Part shown: piece after piece, positions 45,938 to 54,037 of the stretch
How the letters are laid out: each line of letters opens with the position of its first letter
Position numbering within the stretch: the first letter of the stretch is position 1
Program-made: the position numbers and the translations under genes
Assembly: GCA_965221575.1 (NCBI GenBank)
Contig: CBDCSM010000011.1
Location: 248,001-312,000 of the forward strand
DNA length: 64,000 nucleotides
Source of the DNA: JAPPHA01 sp965221575
GTDB taxonomy: Bacteria; Pseudomonadota; Alphaproteobacteria; Rhodobacterales; Rhodobacteraceae
Direction: 5' to 3'
The notes under the pieces: generated by a model
Database searches by the model: none
What the model saw: the letters and a program-made list of their open reading frames with translations, nothing else
What the model was told of the DNA's origin: nothing

Positions 45938-46120
45938 ATCGCGAATAGCGTTCACACTGATCCGCGGGGAACAGGACCGATTCCGGAATATTCAGTTCGT
46001 GAATCCGGCCACAACGACATCTCTTCGGGAAACCGCTCCCGGACCACATCTACTCTTTCGACCGAACCTTGAGATTTTCATTTCAGTTGATACGCAATGC
46101 GTCATTACGCGGGAAAAGGC

Positions 46121-46537
46121 ATGCTTGAGGTAATCCATATTGCTCCGGAACACGGCACTGTGCAGCCAGTTGCCGATGGTGAAAAGGTCGCTGTCATCGT
46201 GAAATCCGTCGTGCGCGCAGCTGACGCATGGAACCTTTCCAACGCGGAAGCCGCGACGCTTTTCAATGTCCCGGCAACGACTTTGAGGTGGATGAAGGCC
46301 GGTACGTACGTTGGGATCCTTGATCAGGACAAGGTAACGCGCGCGAGTCTGCTTGTCGGGCTCTTCAAGGGTCTGTGCTCGCTGTTTGACGGGCCGTTGA
46401 CCTACGGTTGGCCGAATACAGAAAACACAGGCGCAGGCTTCAATGGAAAGACCCCTGTGCAGGTTATGTGCGACGGTGGAATCCCGGCGATGATCAAGAT
46501 GCGTCAGCATATCGACGCATTGCGGGGAGGGGTTTGA
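46121..46537 (+). CDS. Antitoxin of the MbcA/ParS/Xre family (DUF2384)
   Basis: From the ATG at 46121 the antitoxin is 138 residues; an upstream ATG (46097) adds eight. The N-terminal part has an Xre-like HTH (WNLSNAEAATLFNVPATTLRWMKAG). The C-terminal DUF2384 toxin-binding domain reads GLFKGLCSLFDGPLTYGWPN, then GKTPVQVMCDGGIPAMIKMRQHIDALRGG. Known members neutralise RES-domain NAD+-degrading toxins and repress their own operon. A RES toxin remnant follows 43 bases downstream, so this antitoxin is now without a working partner. Confidence 0.9.
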   Translation: MLEVIHIAPEHGTVQPVADGEKVAVIVKSVVRAADAWNLSNAEAATLFNVPATTLRWMKAGTYVGILDQDKVTRASLLVGLFKGLCSLFDGPLTYGWPNTENTGAGFNGKTPVQVMCDGGIPAMIKMRQHIDALRGGV

Positions 46538-46580
46538 ATCGAGCCTACGACCTCGAGGAATTCGAATTCACGGACCCTCT

Positions 46581-47006
46581 ATGATCCGGCACATTTCGAC
46601 AGCTTACATTGACGGGCCTTCAATGGCGCCACCAGCAGACAAAGAAGGCAAGCTCGCGATCCTTGAGGAGAAGGAGGGCCTGACTCCCGCTCGCATGTCG
46701 CTCAGATCGCCCTTCCCAGGAAACTTGGATCCAGACGATTTTCTGGCCAGGGCGGCCGGGCACGGGTGGACTTACGTGAACGCCGCGTTTTGTTGATCGC
46801 GGGCGACCGGCGATCGGTTCAACGGACCAGAACGGGGCGCTTGGTATGCGTCCTGCCGAGAGACAGCTAACGAGACGGCACAAACTGAAGTGGCATGGCA
46901 TCTCACCCGCGTACTCAAGGCGACGGGCATCTTCGAGAACACCGCGCCATTTCGCGAACACCTGTCAGATCTGAATCCGACGCGATCCATGGGTGTGCGG
47001 CGGTGA
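46581..47006 (+). pseudogene. RES-domain toxin gene interrupted by an in-frame stop
   Basis: The first 71 codons (MIRHISTAYIDGPSMAPPADKEGKLAILEEKEG and on to TYVNAAFC) match the start of RES NAD+-phosphorylase/ADP-ribosyltransferase-like toxins. A TGA at 46794-46796 stops the frame where relatives have a Trp or another residue. The same frame then continues with SRATGDRFNGPERGAWYAS, exactly the RES core with the NAD-binding Arg and Tyr region, and VAWHLTRVLKATG. It ends at a second stop at 47004, before the C-terminal part of the domain. The toxin is therefore inactivated by a nonsense change and a 3' truncation. Confidence 0.8.
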
Positions 47007-47062
47007 GGCCACCGGTTACAGGCGGTCGTTACCCGGTCATGATGGCCGCCTCCGGGCGAACT

Positions 47063-47929
47063 TCACCCGGCCAGTCCCAGCAACCGGGCTGCGTTGCCGC
47101 CGAGGCACCTGTCGCGTATGTCATCGCTGTCAAAGGGAAGTGCCTTGAACGAGCGCACACTTTGTCCGAGAGGCCTGACCGGGTAGCTGCTGCCGTACAG
47201 GAACCGGTAGCTCAGGAAGCCGTTGGCTGCACGAAAGTAGTCGTCGCTGCCGGGCAGTCCGGGGACGTTCAAGTAAATGTCGGGTATCAGGTAGACATTC
47301 GGCCGCTGGAACGCGACACCGCACATCACTGCGGCCCAGGGAAAGGCGGCATGTGGAACAACGATCGTCAGGTCGGGAAATTGCTGGGCAACACGGTGAA
47401 TGTGCACTGGCATGCTGTAGCCGACATCCGGGCCGACATAGATGCTTGACGTCAATGATACGATCAGTCCGCGCTCGGTGCATTTCTCGTAGATCGGATA
47501 GAGCCGTTCGTCATCGTCGTACAGCGGCGGATCCGACCAGCCATTGTCGAGAGCGGCGCCCTTGAAGCCGAGGTCCACGCAGCGATCGATATCCTCGAGT
47601 GCCCCGTTGACATCGATGCCGTTGAGCCCGCCGAAGCACACGAACCGTCCGGGAAACAGTTCCCTGAGCTCGACAAGTTCCTCGTAAGGAACCGATCCGT
47701 GGGGACCTCCCGCCTTCCGACCCATGGCAACGGCGACATCGATGCCTGCCTCGTCGAGTTCCTCCACAAAGGCGTCGATCGAAGTCTCTTCGTATGACCG
47801 GTACGGAGGCTCGATGTTGGTGAACAACGGCGAAGCCGTAACGGGGTCAGGGTTCTGCGGGCGCGGATTGTAGATTCGCAGTTTCGCGAAACTCTTGAAC
47901 GGGGGTCGTACCCGAAAATCTATGATCAT
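47063..47929 (-). CDS. Amidohydrolase-fold protein (amidohydrolase_2), metal ligands altered; copy 1
   Basis: A 288-residue TIM-barrel protein of the amidohydrolase_2 group (ACMSD/LigJ-like). It begins MIIDFRVRPPF, with Arg6 and Arg8 where active relatives have the HxH zinc pair. His193 is kept in VVPHAAFPW, but the final catalytic Asp is Ser248 in GSSYP. The segment LIPDIYLNVPGLPG is shared with the paralogue at 48803-49657. It is the last gene of a six-gene operon with an SDR and an ABC importer. It may bind or turn over an acid without zinc, or form a heteromer with its paralogue. Function unknown. Confidence 0.8.
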   Translation of the reverse strand: MIIDFRVRPPFKSFAKLRIYNPRPQNPDPVTASPLFTNIEPPYRSYEETSIDAFVEELDEAGIDVAVAMGRKAGGPHGSVPYEELVELRELFPGRFVCFGGLNGIDVNGALEDIDRCVDLGFKGAALDNGWSDPPLYDDDERLYPIYEKCTERGLIVSLTSSIYVGPDVGYSMPVHIHRVAQQFPDLTIVVPHAAFPWAAVMCGVAFQRPNVYLIPDIYLNVPGLPGSDDYFRAANGFLSYRFLYGSSYPVRPLGQSVRSFKALPFDSDDIRDRCLGGNAARLLGLAG

Positions 47930-47980
47930 TGAGACCTCCTCATTGACTCGTGTCGTTTGGCCGATATCCGGAACCGGCTG

Positions 47981-48733
47981 TCATCGCATCGCCAGTAGCC
48001 CTCCATCGACGTAGATGCTTGAACCGGTGATGAAACTCGCATCCTCGGTCGCCAGGAAAATTGCAAGACCGGCCACGTCTTCGGGCGTACCAAAGCGGCC
48101 GAGCGCCACGCGCGCCAAGGACCGCTGGCGTTCCGCCGGATCGGACAGGCGCTCCTGGTTCAGCGATGTCAGCACCGGGCCTGGACCAATCGCGTTGACC
48201 CGGATTCCGAGTGGCGCCAGAGCGGCGGCGAATCCCTGCGTCAAGGCACGCACACCTCCTTTGCTGGCCGTATAGTGGACGCTCGTCGCGCGGGATACCA
48301 CTGCGGACGTCGAGGAAATGTTTATGATCGAGGCATTCGCGTGCGGCCGCATGTGCGGCGCAAACACCTGTGTCGTGAGAAATGTTCCCGTGAGATTGAC
48401 GCCGATGATCCTGTTCCATTCCGTTTCCGGCAACTCCAGCGCCGGATAATGGCTGTTGACCCCCGCACCGTTCACGAGAATGTCGATCCTACCGGCCCAT
48501 GACTTGATTTCCCGCGCTACCATTTCGGCGTCAACCCGGCTGGTCACATCCAGCTCGAATGCGCGGGCAGATTGTCCATCGGCGTCAAGTTCGGCTGCGA
48601 CGGCGCGCGCGCGCGCCAGGTCAATATCCACGACCGCGACCCTTGCGCCCTCGGCGTGCATCCTCCGGACGATCCCCGAACCCAACCCGCCGGAGCCGCC
48701 TGTGACTGCCGCCGCCTTTCCCTCAAGTCGCAT
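47981..48733 (-). CDS. Short-chain dehydrogenase/reductase
   Basis: From the ATG at 48733 (six codons inside the longest frame, which starts TTG) the protein is 250 residues. It is a classical SDR: the cofactor motif TGGSGGLGSG, VDIDLARARAV (Asp suggests NAD), NGAGVNSHY, the catalytic Ser in ISSTSAVV and YTASK, and the C-terminal TGSSIYVDGGLLA. It oxidises a hydroxyl or reduces a carbonyl in the pathway encoded around it. It lies 69 bases after one amidohydrolase gene and 51 before the other, all on the same strand. Confidence 0.92.
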   Translation of the reverse strand: MRLEGKAAAVTGGSGGLGSGIVRRMHAEGARVAVVDIDLARARAVAAELDADGQSARAFELDVTSRVDAEMVAREIKSWAGRIDILVNGAGVNSHYPALELPETEWNRIIGVNLTGTFLTTQVFAPHMRPHANASIINISSTSAVVSRATSVHYTASKGGVRALTQGFAAALAPLGIRVNAIGPGPVLTSLNQERLSDPAERQRSLARVALGRFGTPEDVAGLAIFLATEDASFITGSSIYVDGGLLAMR

Positions 48734-48802
48734 GAGTGTCAGGATACACAATCGGCCATGTATGCGATCTGCGGCATGGTCGAAACGGCGCGGGGCACGT
48801 CG

Positions 48803-49657
48803 TCATTTCTCCCCCAGGAAATCGAGAAGATTTGTCCGGAGGATGGCGTCACGGTTAGGCTCGGGAATCCCGGCCTCGTCGAATCCGGACATGGACGCTT
48901 CGAGGGACTGCGAGGGATAGGCAGTGCCGAAGATGACCTTCTTGCACAGGATCGGGTGCCTTGCGGCTTCGACAAGGTCCGTGCGGCCAGGCAGCCCCGG
49001 GGTGTTCATGTACAGGTCCGGGATCAGCCAGACGTTTGGCAGTTTTGCGGCGACCGCCAGCATGGGAGTCACCATCGGCCAGGACGCATGACTGACAACG
49101 AGTCGCAGGGTCCCGAAGTCCATGGCGACGCGCTGCAGCGCACAGGGGTCGCAGAAACTGAGATCCGGACCGGAGTTTATGCTCATGGAGACGGATACTG
49201 GAACGCCCCTTGCTTCACAGTATGCGTAAACGGGGTAGAACGCCGGATCGTTGACCCGAAGAGGTGGCTTCAGCCAGCCCGGATCAAGCGCAATGCCATC
49301 GAGATTCAAATCCTCGATGCAGCGCATCGTTTCCTTGAGGTTATCCAGCGGGGTTGCTTCACCGACGCCACCGAATGTCCAGAACCTGTCGCCATGCTCT
49401 CGTCGCAAAGAGGCAATGGTGTCGTTCGGGATCCAGGCATTGGTTGCCGTGTGCCGCCCCATTGCGAGCCCCCGTGTAATGCCGACTTCATCCATCTCCG
49501 AAAACAGCATTGGCATCGAGCGTTCGGCTATCGAAGCCGGCGGTGTCGCGTAGCTGACGAGGCCCTGTTTCATCTTCGTGTTGTAACGCGGCAGATTCAG
49601 GAATTCCCCAAATGGCGGGCGTATCCTCGCGTCAAAATATCCGTTTCTGTCACTCAT
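48803..49657 (-). CDS. Amidohydrolase-fold protein (amidohydrolase_2), metal ligands altered; copy 2
   Basis: A 284-residue paralogue of the protein at 47063-47929. It begins with YFDARIRPPFGEF, so the HxH site is again RxR (Arg11, Arg13). His190 is kept in VSHASWPM, and the terminal Asp is Ala246 in GTAYP. The long shared motif is LIPDLYMNTPGLPG. Its start overlaps the ATPase stop by 4 bases (ATGA), tying it to the importer. The loss of the same ligands in both copies points to a shared non-canonical chemistry rather than decay. Confidence 0.8.
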   Translation of the reverse strand: MSDRNGYFDARIRPPFGEFLNLPRYNTKMKQGLVSYATPPASIAERSMPMLFSEMDEVGITRGLAMGRHTATNAWIPNDTIASLRREHGDRFWTFGGVGEATPLDNLKETMRCIEDLNLDGIALDPGWLKPPLRVNDPAFYPVYAYCEARGVPVSVSMSINSGPDLSFCDPCALQRVAMDFGTLRLVVSHASWPMVTPMLAVAAKLPNVWLIPDLYMNTPGLPGRTDLVEAARHPILCKKVIFGTAYPSQSLEASMSGFDEAGIPEPNRDAILRTNLLDFLGEK

Positions 49658-50805
49658 GGGCCCTCACTATTTCCTTTGGTCTGGCCGGTTTCGCTTGCGG
49701 CAGCGGTTGTCGAAACATTGCCGGGATCAGAAAATACCAATACATCGCGCGGCAGGACGCTGACATTGACCCGGTCACCGATTGCAAGCGGCTGTTCACT
49801 CGTGATTGTCACGACATTCACTGACGCATCACCTGCCTGAACCGAGTATTCGACAGCAGTGCCCTTGTATTGCACCAGTGTGATCGCCGCCGTGCCGTCT
49901 TTGGCCGGCTCGATCCGAAGCCGTTCCGGGTAAATCGCCACGCGGGCCGGTCCCTTCCCGATCGTCTTCTCGCTCGAAAGCACGCCGAAGGGGGATTCGA
50001 CCGCCCCGCGCGAGTCGACGGTTGCGCCAAAGACATTCGCGCCGAGGAACCAGGCGACGTATTCTGAAACCGGACTGTTGTGCACCTCCTGGGGAGTGCC
50101 GATCTGCTCTATCCTCGCGGTTGTCATGACCGCAACCGATGTACCGAGAGACAACGCCTCGGCCTGATCGTGGGTCACGTAGATGCCGCTGAATTGCAAG
50201 CGGTTGTGCAGGCCGGCAATTTCGTCCCGGAGCTGTCGCCGCAGGTTCGCGTCCAGATTGCTGAGCGGTTCGTCGAAGAGTAACACGGCCGGTTCGGCGA
50301 CAATCGCCCGTGCCAGCGCGACCCTTTGTTGTTGGCCACCGCTCAGCTGGCCCGGGTACTGATCCGCAAGTGGGCCGCATTGCACGAGATCAAGTGCAGC
50401 GGTCACGGTTGGCTGGACATCCTTTTTTGCAAATCCGCGGCGCTTTAGCGGAAACGCCACGTTGTCACGCACCGTCATGTGAGGCCACAGCGAATACGCC
50501 TGAAAAATCATTCCCAGGTTTCTGCCGTTAGGCGGCACGTTTACCAGGCCTTTCGAGCCGAACACCTCGCGGCCCGCGATCGTGATCTGTCCCTCGTCCG
50601 GCTTGAGCAGGCCCGCGACGGCATTGAGTAGCGTGCTCTTGCCACAACCGCTCGGCCCCAGGAGCACCAACAGTTCGCCCTCCCTGACCTCGACCGAAAT
50701 TCGGTCGAGTGCGAGGATTTCCTTGCGTCCCAGCCGGTAGGTGATTGACAGGTTTTCGACACCGACCCCCACCGTTCCGCCACTGCCGGACGCAACCAGC
50801 GTCAT
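49654..50805 (-). CDS. ABC transporter ATPase (Fe3+/spermidine/putrescine class)
   Basis: The 383-residue protein has one ABC domain with Walker A LGPSGCGKSTLLNAVAGL, signature LSGGQQQRVALARAIV and Walker B VLLFDEPLSNLDANLR. The switch segment YVTHDQAEALSLG follows, then a C-terminal TOBE domain with PERLRIEP and VNVSVLPRDVLVF. It powers the permease encoded immediately upstream (4-base overlap). The class transports iron, polyamines, phosphonates or small organic acids; the operon partners suggest an organic substrate. Confidence 0.92.
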   Translation of the reverse strand: MTLVASGSGGTVGVGVENLSITYRLGRKEILALDRISVEVREGELLVLLGPSGCGKSTLLNAVAGLLKPDEGQITIAGREVFGSKGLVNVPPNGRNLGMIFQAYSLWPHMTVRDNVAFPLKRRGFAKKDVQPTVTAALDLVQCGPLADQYPGQLSGGQQQRVALARAIVAEPAVLLFDEPLSNLDANLRRQLRDEIAGLHNRLQFSGIYVTHDQAEALSLGTSVAVMTTARIEQIGTPQEVHNSPVSEYVAWFLGANVFGATVDSRGAVESPFGVLSSEKTIGKGPARVAIYPERLRIEPAKDGTAAITLVQYKGTAVEYSVQAGDASVNVVTITSEQPLAIGDRVNVSVLPRDVLVFSDPGNVSTTAAASETGQTKGNSEGP

Positions 50806-52472
50806 GACGCCTCACCGGTCGTGCGTCCGCCGAGAATCGTGATCAGGCTGACACCGATCAGGGAAACGCTGATCATCACGATGGCAATCGCGGCGGTGTC
50901 CGTGAAGGTGCCGTTGTTGTAGCTGTCGAAGAGGCGGGTCGACATTACCTGGTTGCTGGGGGTCCGCAACAGCGACGATGCCGAGAACTCCCTGGACATG
51001 AGGACAAACATGAGCAGCCCGGCCGACGCGACGCTGCGACGGAGCATCGGGAGGATAATCCAGACAACGGTCCGCAGGCGTCCGGCTCCACAGACCCTTG
51101 CCGCTGCCTCGTGCGACGTGCCCATCTGGACGAGGCCGCTTTGAATCATCCTGACACCATGCGGAAGATACAGGACGAAGTAGGCGATGACGAAGAGCCA
51201 GCCCGATCCGTAGAGGCCGAATTGCCCGACCGCAAAAATCAGAAAGATCCCGAGCCCGAGCACGACGTGTGGAATGGTCAACGGAAGATTGATCGTGTAG
51301 TCCACGAACGTGCTGAACCGGCCTGAAGTCGCTGACAGCATGAACCGGGCCACGACGAACGAGCCAACGAGCGCTGCCACCACACCGATGGCGCTCAGTT
51401 GAATCGAATTGAGGATTGACGTCCGGATCGTGGAATTCTGCCAGATCTCGACAAATGAATCCAAGCTGAACTTGTCGACCATGATGGTGGCCGACCAGAA
51501 AGGTGAAAGTGCGACGATGAGCAATGCCGTGACCGCGGGAACAACCGCGATGAAGGCATAAATGATGATTGGAATGATCAGGTAGTTGCGCGGCTGTCTA
51601 TGGCCGCCAACCCCCTTGCTGGCAACGGAAAACCGGTTCACGTCCCCGACAGCCATGCGCTGTATGAACACGAGCGCGAAGCCTGCCAGGATGAGCGGCA
51701 GTGCCAGGAATGCCGCGGTCGCTTCCTGGGGAATGGACCGAACTTCTAGCTGGTTGAAAATCTCCGTCGTGATGACGTTGATTCCGTGGTTGGATCCGAG
51801 CACCAGCGGCACCGTGAATTGGCCGAGGCCGAGGAGCATAACGATCACGGCTCCATAGATGATCGCCGGGCGGATGATGCGCAGGACGATCCGGAACTGG
51901 GCGCCGATCCAACTCGAACCGGAGACCATCGCCGCACTCTCGAGCGCGGGATCGACCGCGCGGAGTGCAGTCGAGACATACAGAAAGACGAACGGAATCA
52001 GGTAAATCGTGTCGATAACGATGATTCCCGACAGGGAACGAATGTCGACGGGGCCAGACTTGCCATCGAAGAAAGGAGTCGCCCGCAAGATTACGTTTGC
52101 ATAGCCGATGCGCGGCGAGAACAGGAAAATCCATCCGATGACGCCGGCGATCGGGGGCACGAAGAGCGAACTTGTCGTCAGGATGGAGGCAATTCGGGCA
52201 TACCGCGGCGACAACTGTCCCGTCGACCACCCGAAAAACGTCCCGAAGGTCAATGCGAGGACAAGGGTGCCGCCCGCAAGAACGAAGGTGTTGACGATCG
52301 TCCGGCCGATATTCGGGAGTGCAGCGACCACCTGCAACTGCTCCCAGAACCGGGTCATGGGTTCAAACATGACCTGGATGATGGGAGCGAAAATCATCGC
52401 GAGGATCACGACTATCGCGGCCCGGCTCGATACCAGCGTCCAGTCGACCGTTCCGCGCCGCGCAAAGTCCAT
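50802..52472 (-). CDS. ABC transporter permease with two fused membrane domains (FbpB type)
   Basis: From the ATG at 52472 the permease is 556 residues; the frame is open to 52538. About twelve membrane segments are arranged as two BPD_transp_1 domains. Each has an EAA-like cytoplasmic loop (ALESAAMVSGSSWIGAQFRIVL in the first half, SHEAAARVCGAGRLRTVVWIILPML in the second). Fused permeases of this size are usual for the FbpB/PotBC-like importers. It lies between the binding protein and ATPase genes. Confidence 0.9.
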   Translation of the reverse strand: MDFARRGTVDWTLVSSRAAIVVILAMIFAPIIQVMFEPMTRFWEQLQVVAALPNIGRTIVNTFVLAGGTLVLALTFGTFFGWSTGQLSPRYARIASILTTSSLFVPPIAGVIGWIFLFSPRIGYANVILRATPFFDGKSGPVDIRSLSGIIVIDTIYLIPFVFLYVSTALRAVDPALESAAMVSGSSWIGAQFRIVLRIIRPAIIYGAVIVMLLGLGQFTVPLVLGSNHGINVITTEIFNQLEVRSIPQEATAAFLALPLILAGFALVFIQRMAVGDVNRFSVASKGVGGHRQPRNYLIIPIIIYAFIAVVPAVTALLIVALSPFWSATIMVDKFSLDSFVEIWQNSTIRTSILNSIQLSAIGVVAALVGSFVVARFMLSATSGRFSTFVDYTINLPLTIPHVVLGLGIFLIFAVGQFGLYGSGWLFVIAYFVLYLPHGVRMIQSGLVQMGTSHEAAARVCGAGRLRTVVWIILPMLRRSVASAGLLMFVLMSREFSASSLLRTPSNQVMSTRLFDSYNNGTFTDTAAIAIVMISVSLIGVSLITILGGRTTGEAS

Positions 52473-52585
52473 GAGCCAGCTTGTCCGCGACGCATCTTCG
52501 CGGCAGGCTGGCTCAGTCGCGTACCCGCGTGTTATCAACAGCCTTGCGACCTACGAACTGCCAAACACTCTGGCAGTGATTTCCG

Positions 52586-53575
52586 TTACTGCGGGATCGC
52601 CTGCTGGAAGGTTTTTTCCCACCACCTTGTCAGGTTTATGGCATCCTGTGCCGTCACGGACTCTTCATTGACGTTTATCGGCAGCTCGTCCGTCCCGATC
52701 ACGCTGACGCCACCGTCAGTGTTCAGGATCGCCTGGCCTTCCGGTCCCATCATGTAGTCAAGAAGCAGCTTGCCAGCATTCGGGTTCGGGCCTCCTTCAA
52801 GGGCCATGGCCCATTGCGTGAGAGCCCAGACCTTCGAATCGGGTGTGGCCCAGTCGATCGGTGCACCGTCACGCTTCAATCCTGCAGCCTGCCAACCGAA
52901 CGCCAACGCGATGTCGGATTCTCCGGCGGCAATTCCCTGGACAAGCGCGTTCACGGATGGTCCGGTCACGATGCCGTCCGCGGCGATCGATTCCCAGAAC
53001 TCGTCGCCGAGAAAATCGCGGGTCCGGAGATAGTAGGCCGTACGGAATACGGAAGCCGGAGATCCGACGGCGGTAATGTAACCTTTTCCGATCATGTCCT
53101 CGTACTTCGAGGGCGCCGGTTGGACGGCGTCGGTGTTGTAGATGATCACGACCGGGTCGGCGGTCATCTGGACGCTGCCATGCGGAAACGCGAAGTCCTC
53201 CGGCCAATTGGCCGCGTTTGGCCCGCTGGGAACCCAGACGGGAGTCTGTTCGGCAATTCGCGAGTGCGAAATCGGTCCAGCCGTGTAGAACACGTCGGCC
53301 TGCGGGGCGCCCGCCTGCAACTCGCCCATCAAACGTGACGTCTGTGCCCGCGCCGAACCACGGAGCCATTCGCCCGTAATGCCGTATTCCGCTTCGAACG
53401 CTTTGAGGAGTGCTTCCGCCTGGGCGTTTGACTTCGCCAGGTACAGCACGACCTTGCCTTCGGCCTTGGCGGCATCGACAACGTCCTGCCACTCGTCAGC
53501 GGATGCGCCGGCACCTCCCAACGCCGAGACGATTCCCCCGACTATCAGCGATTTCAGTACTCTTGGAACTTTCAT
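52586..53575 (-). CDS. ABC transporter periplasmic binding protein (AfuA/FbpA-like)
   Basis: The 329-residue protein has a signal peptide (LIVGGIVSALGGAGASA) and an extracellular solute-binding type 1/6 fold: AKAEGKVVLYLAKSNAQAEALLKAFEAEYGI, a FYTAGPISHSRIAEQ segment and QAILNTDGGVSVIG near the C-terminus. The Tyr pairs typical of iron-binding FbpA are not evident, so an organic ligand is likelier than iron. It is the first gene of the six-gene operon that continues with permease, ATPase, amidohydrolase 2, SDR and amidohydrolase 1. Confidence 0.88.
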   Translation of the reverse strand: MKVPRVLKSLIVGGIVSALGGAGASADEWQDVVDAAKAEGKVVLYLAKSNAQAEALLKAFEAEYGITGEWLRGSARAQTSRLMGELQAGAPQADVFYTAGPISHSRIAEQTPVWVPSGPNAANWPEDFAFPHGSVQMTADPVVIIYNTDAVQPAPSKYEDMIGKGYITAVGSPASVFRTAYYLRTRDFLGDEFWESIAADGIVTGPSVNALVQGIAAGESDIALAFGWQAAGLKRDGAPIDWATPDSKVWALTQWAMALEGGPNPNAGKLLLDYMMGPEGQAILNTDGGVSVIGTDELPINVNEESVTAQDAINLTRWWEKTFQQAIPQ

Positions 53576-54037
53576 TCTTCGGTCTCCTCCCGAGCATTTT
53601 CAAATTAAGGCAACAAAAATCGGAACATAACACAATAACTGCACTAGAACCCACCGGTCCGGTGACGTCAACGGCAAACTAGAGTGAGGCGTTTGGGCTG
53701 TGGATTATTCGTCGGCGACAGGCTGCGAGGCGTTAGATGCCGAGGTAATAAAGGATTATCGAGAACCTGGACCAAGATGCGGTCTCTGCGCCCTCCGGTG
53801 TCGAGGGCCATCGCCATGCTGGCGCAAATGAACTGCCGCAAGGAATTTCAACGGCCACTCCGCGAAGGTCTATTGGTGGCGCGCCGAGAATCGGTCCTTG
53901 AGACGGTCTACTGTTCCTCTCATCGCGACGGCCCCGGTACTGACACGGAGGTCAGTACCGGGGCCGAGTGTTGCGCGAACGAAAAACTGCCCCTGCCCTC
54001 GTGCGGCGAGCGTTTCGTACGCCGTCGATGACGCCCG
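53576..54037. other. Intergenic region between two ABC operons, with a long hairpin
   Basis: About 460 bases. It holds the promoter of the six-gene operon (right of 53575) and the 16-base-stem hairpin listed separately. A plus-strand frame at 53684-54031 has no family-like motif. Nothing else is recognised. Confidence 0.45.
53929..53966 (-). terminator. Perfect 16-base inverted repeat, probable transcription end of the pyrimidine operon
   Basis: CGGCCCCGGTACTGAC and its exact complement GTCAGTACCGGGGCCG flank a 6-base loop. It begins 71 bases after the stop of the NMT1-type binding-protein gene on the minus strand. The stem is very stable but there is no T-run after it. It is the strongest hairpin in the window. 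Confidence 0.65.

Noticed and set aside
46794..46796. TGA read as tryptophan (recoding) in the RES toxin
   Set aside because: TGA is used as a normal stop by many intact genes here, and the toxin also lacks its 3' part, so inactivation is simpler.
52586..53575. Iron-binding (FbpA) assignment for the binding protein
   Set aside because: The paired Tyr ligands of FbpA are not evident, and the operon partners are metabolic enzymes, so iron transport is not claimed.
53684..54031. 115-codon plus-strand frame containing the long hairpin
   Set aside because: The perfect hairpin lies inside it and the translation shows no motif; non-coding is more likely.
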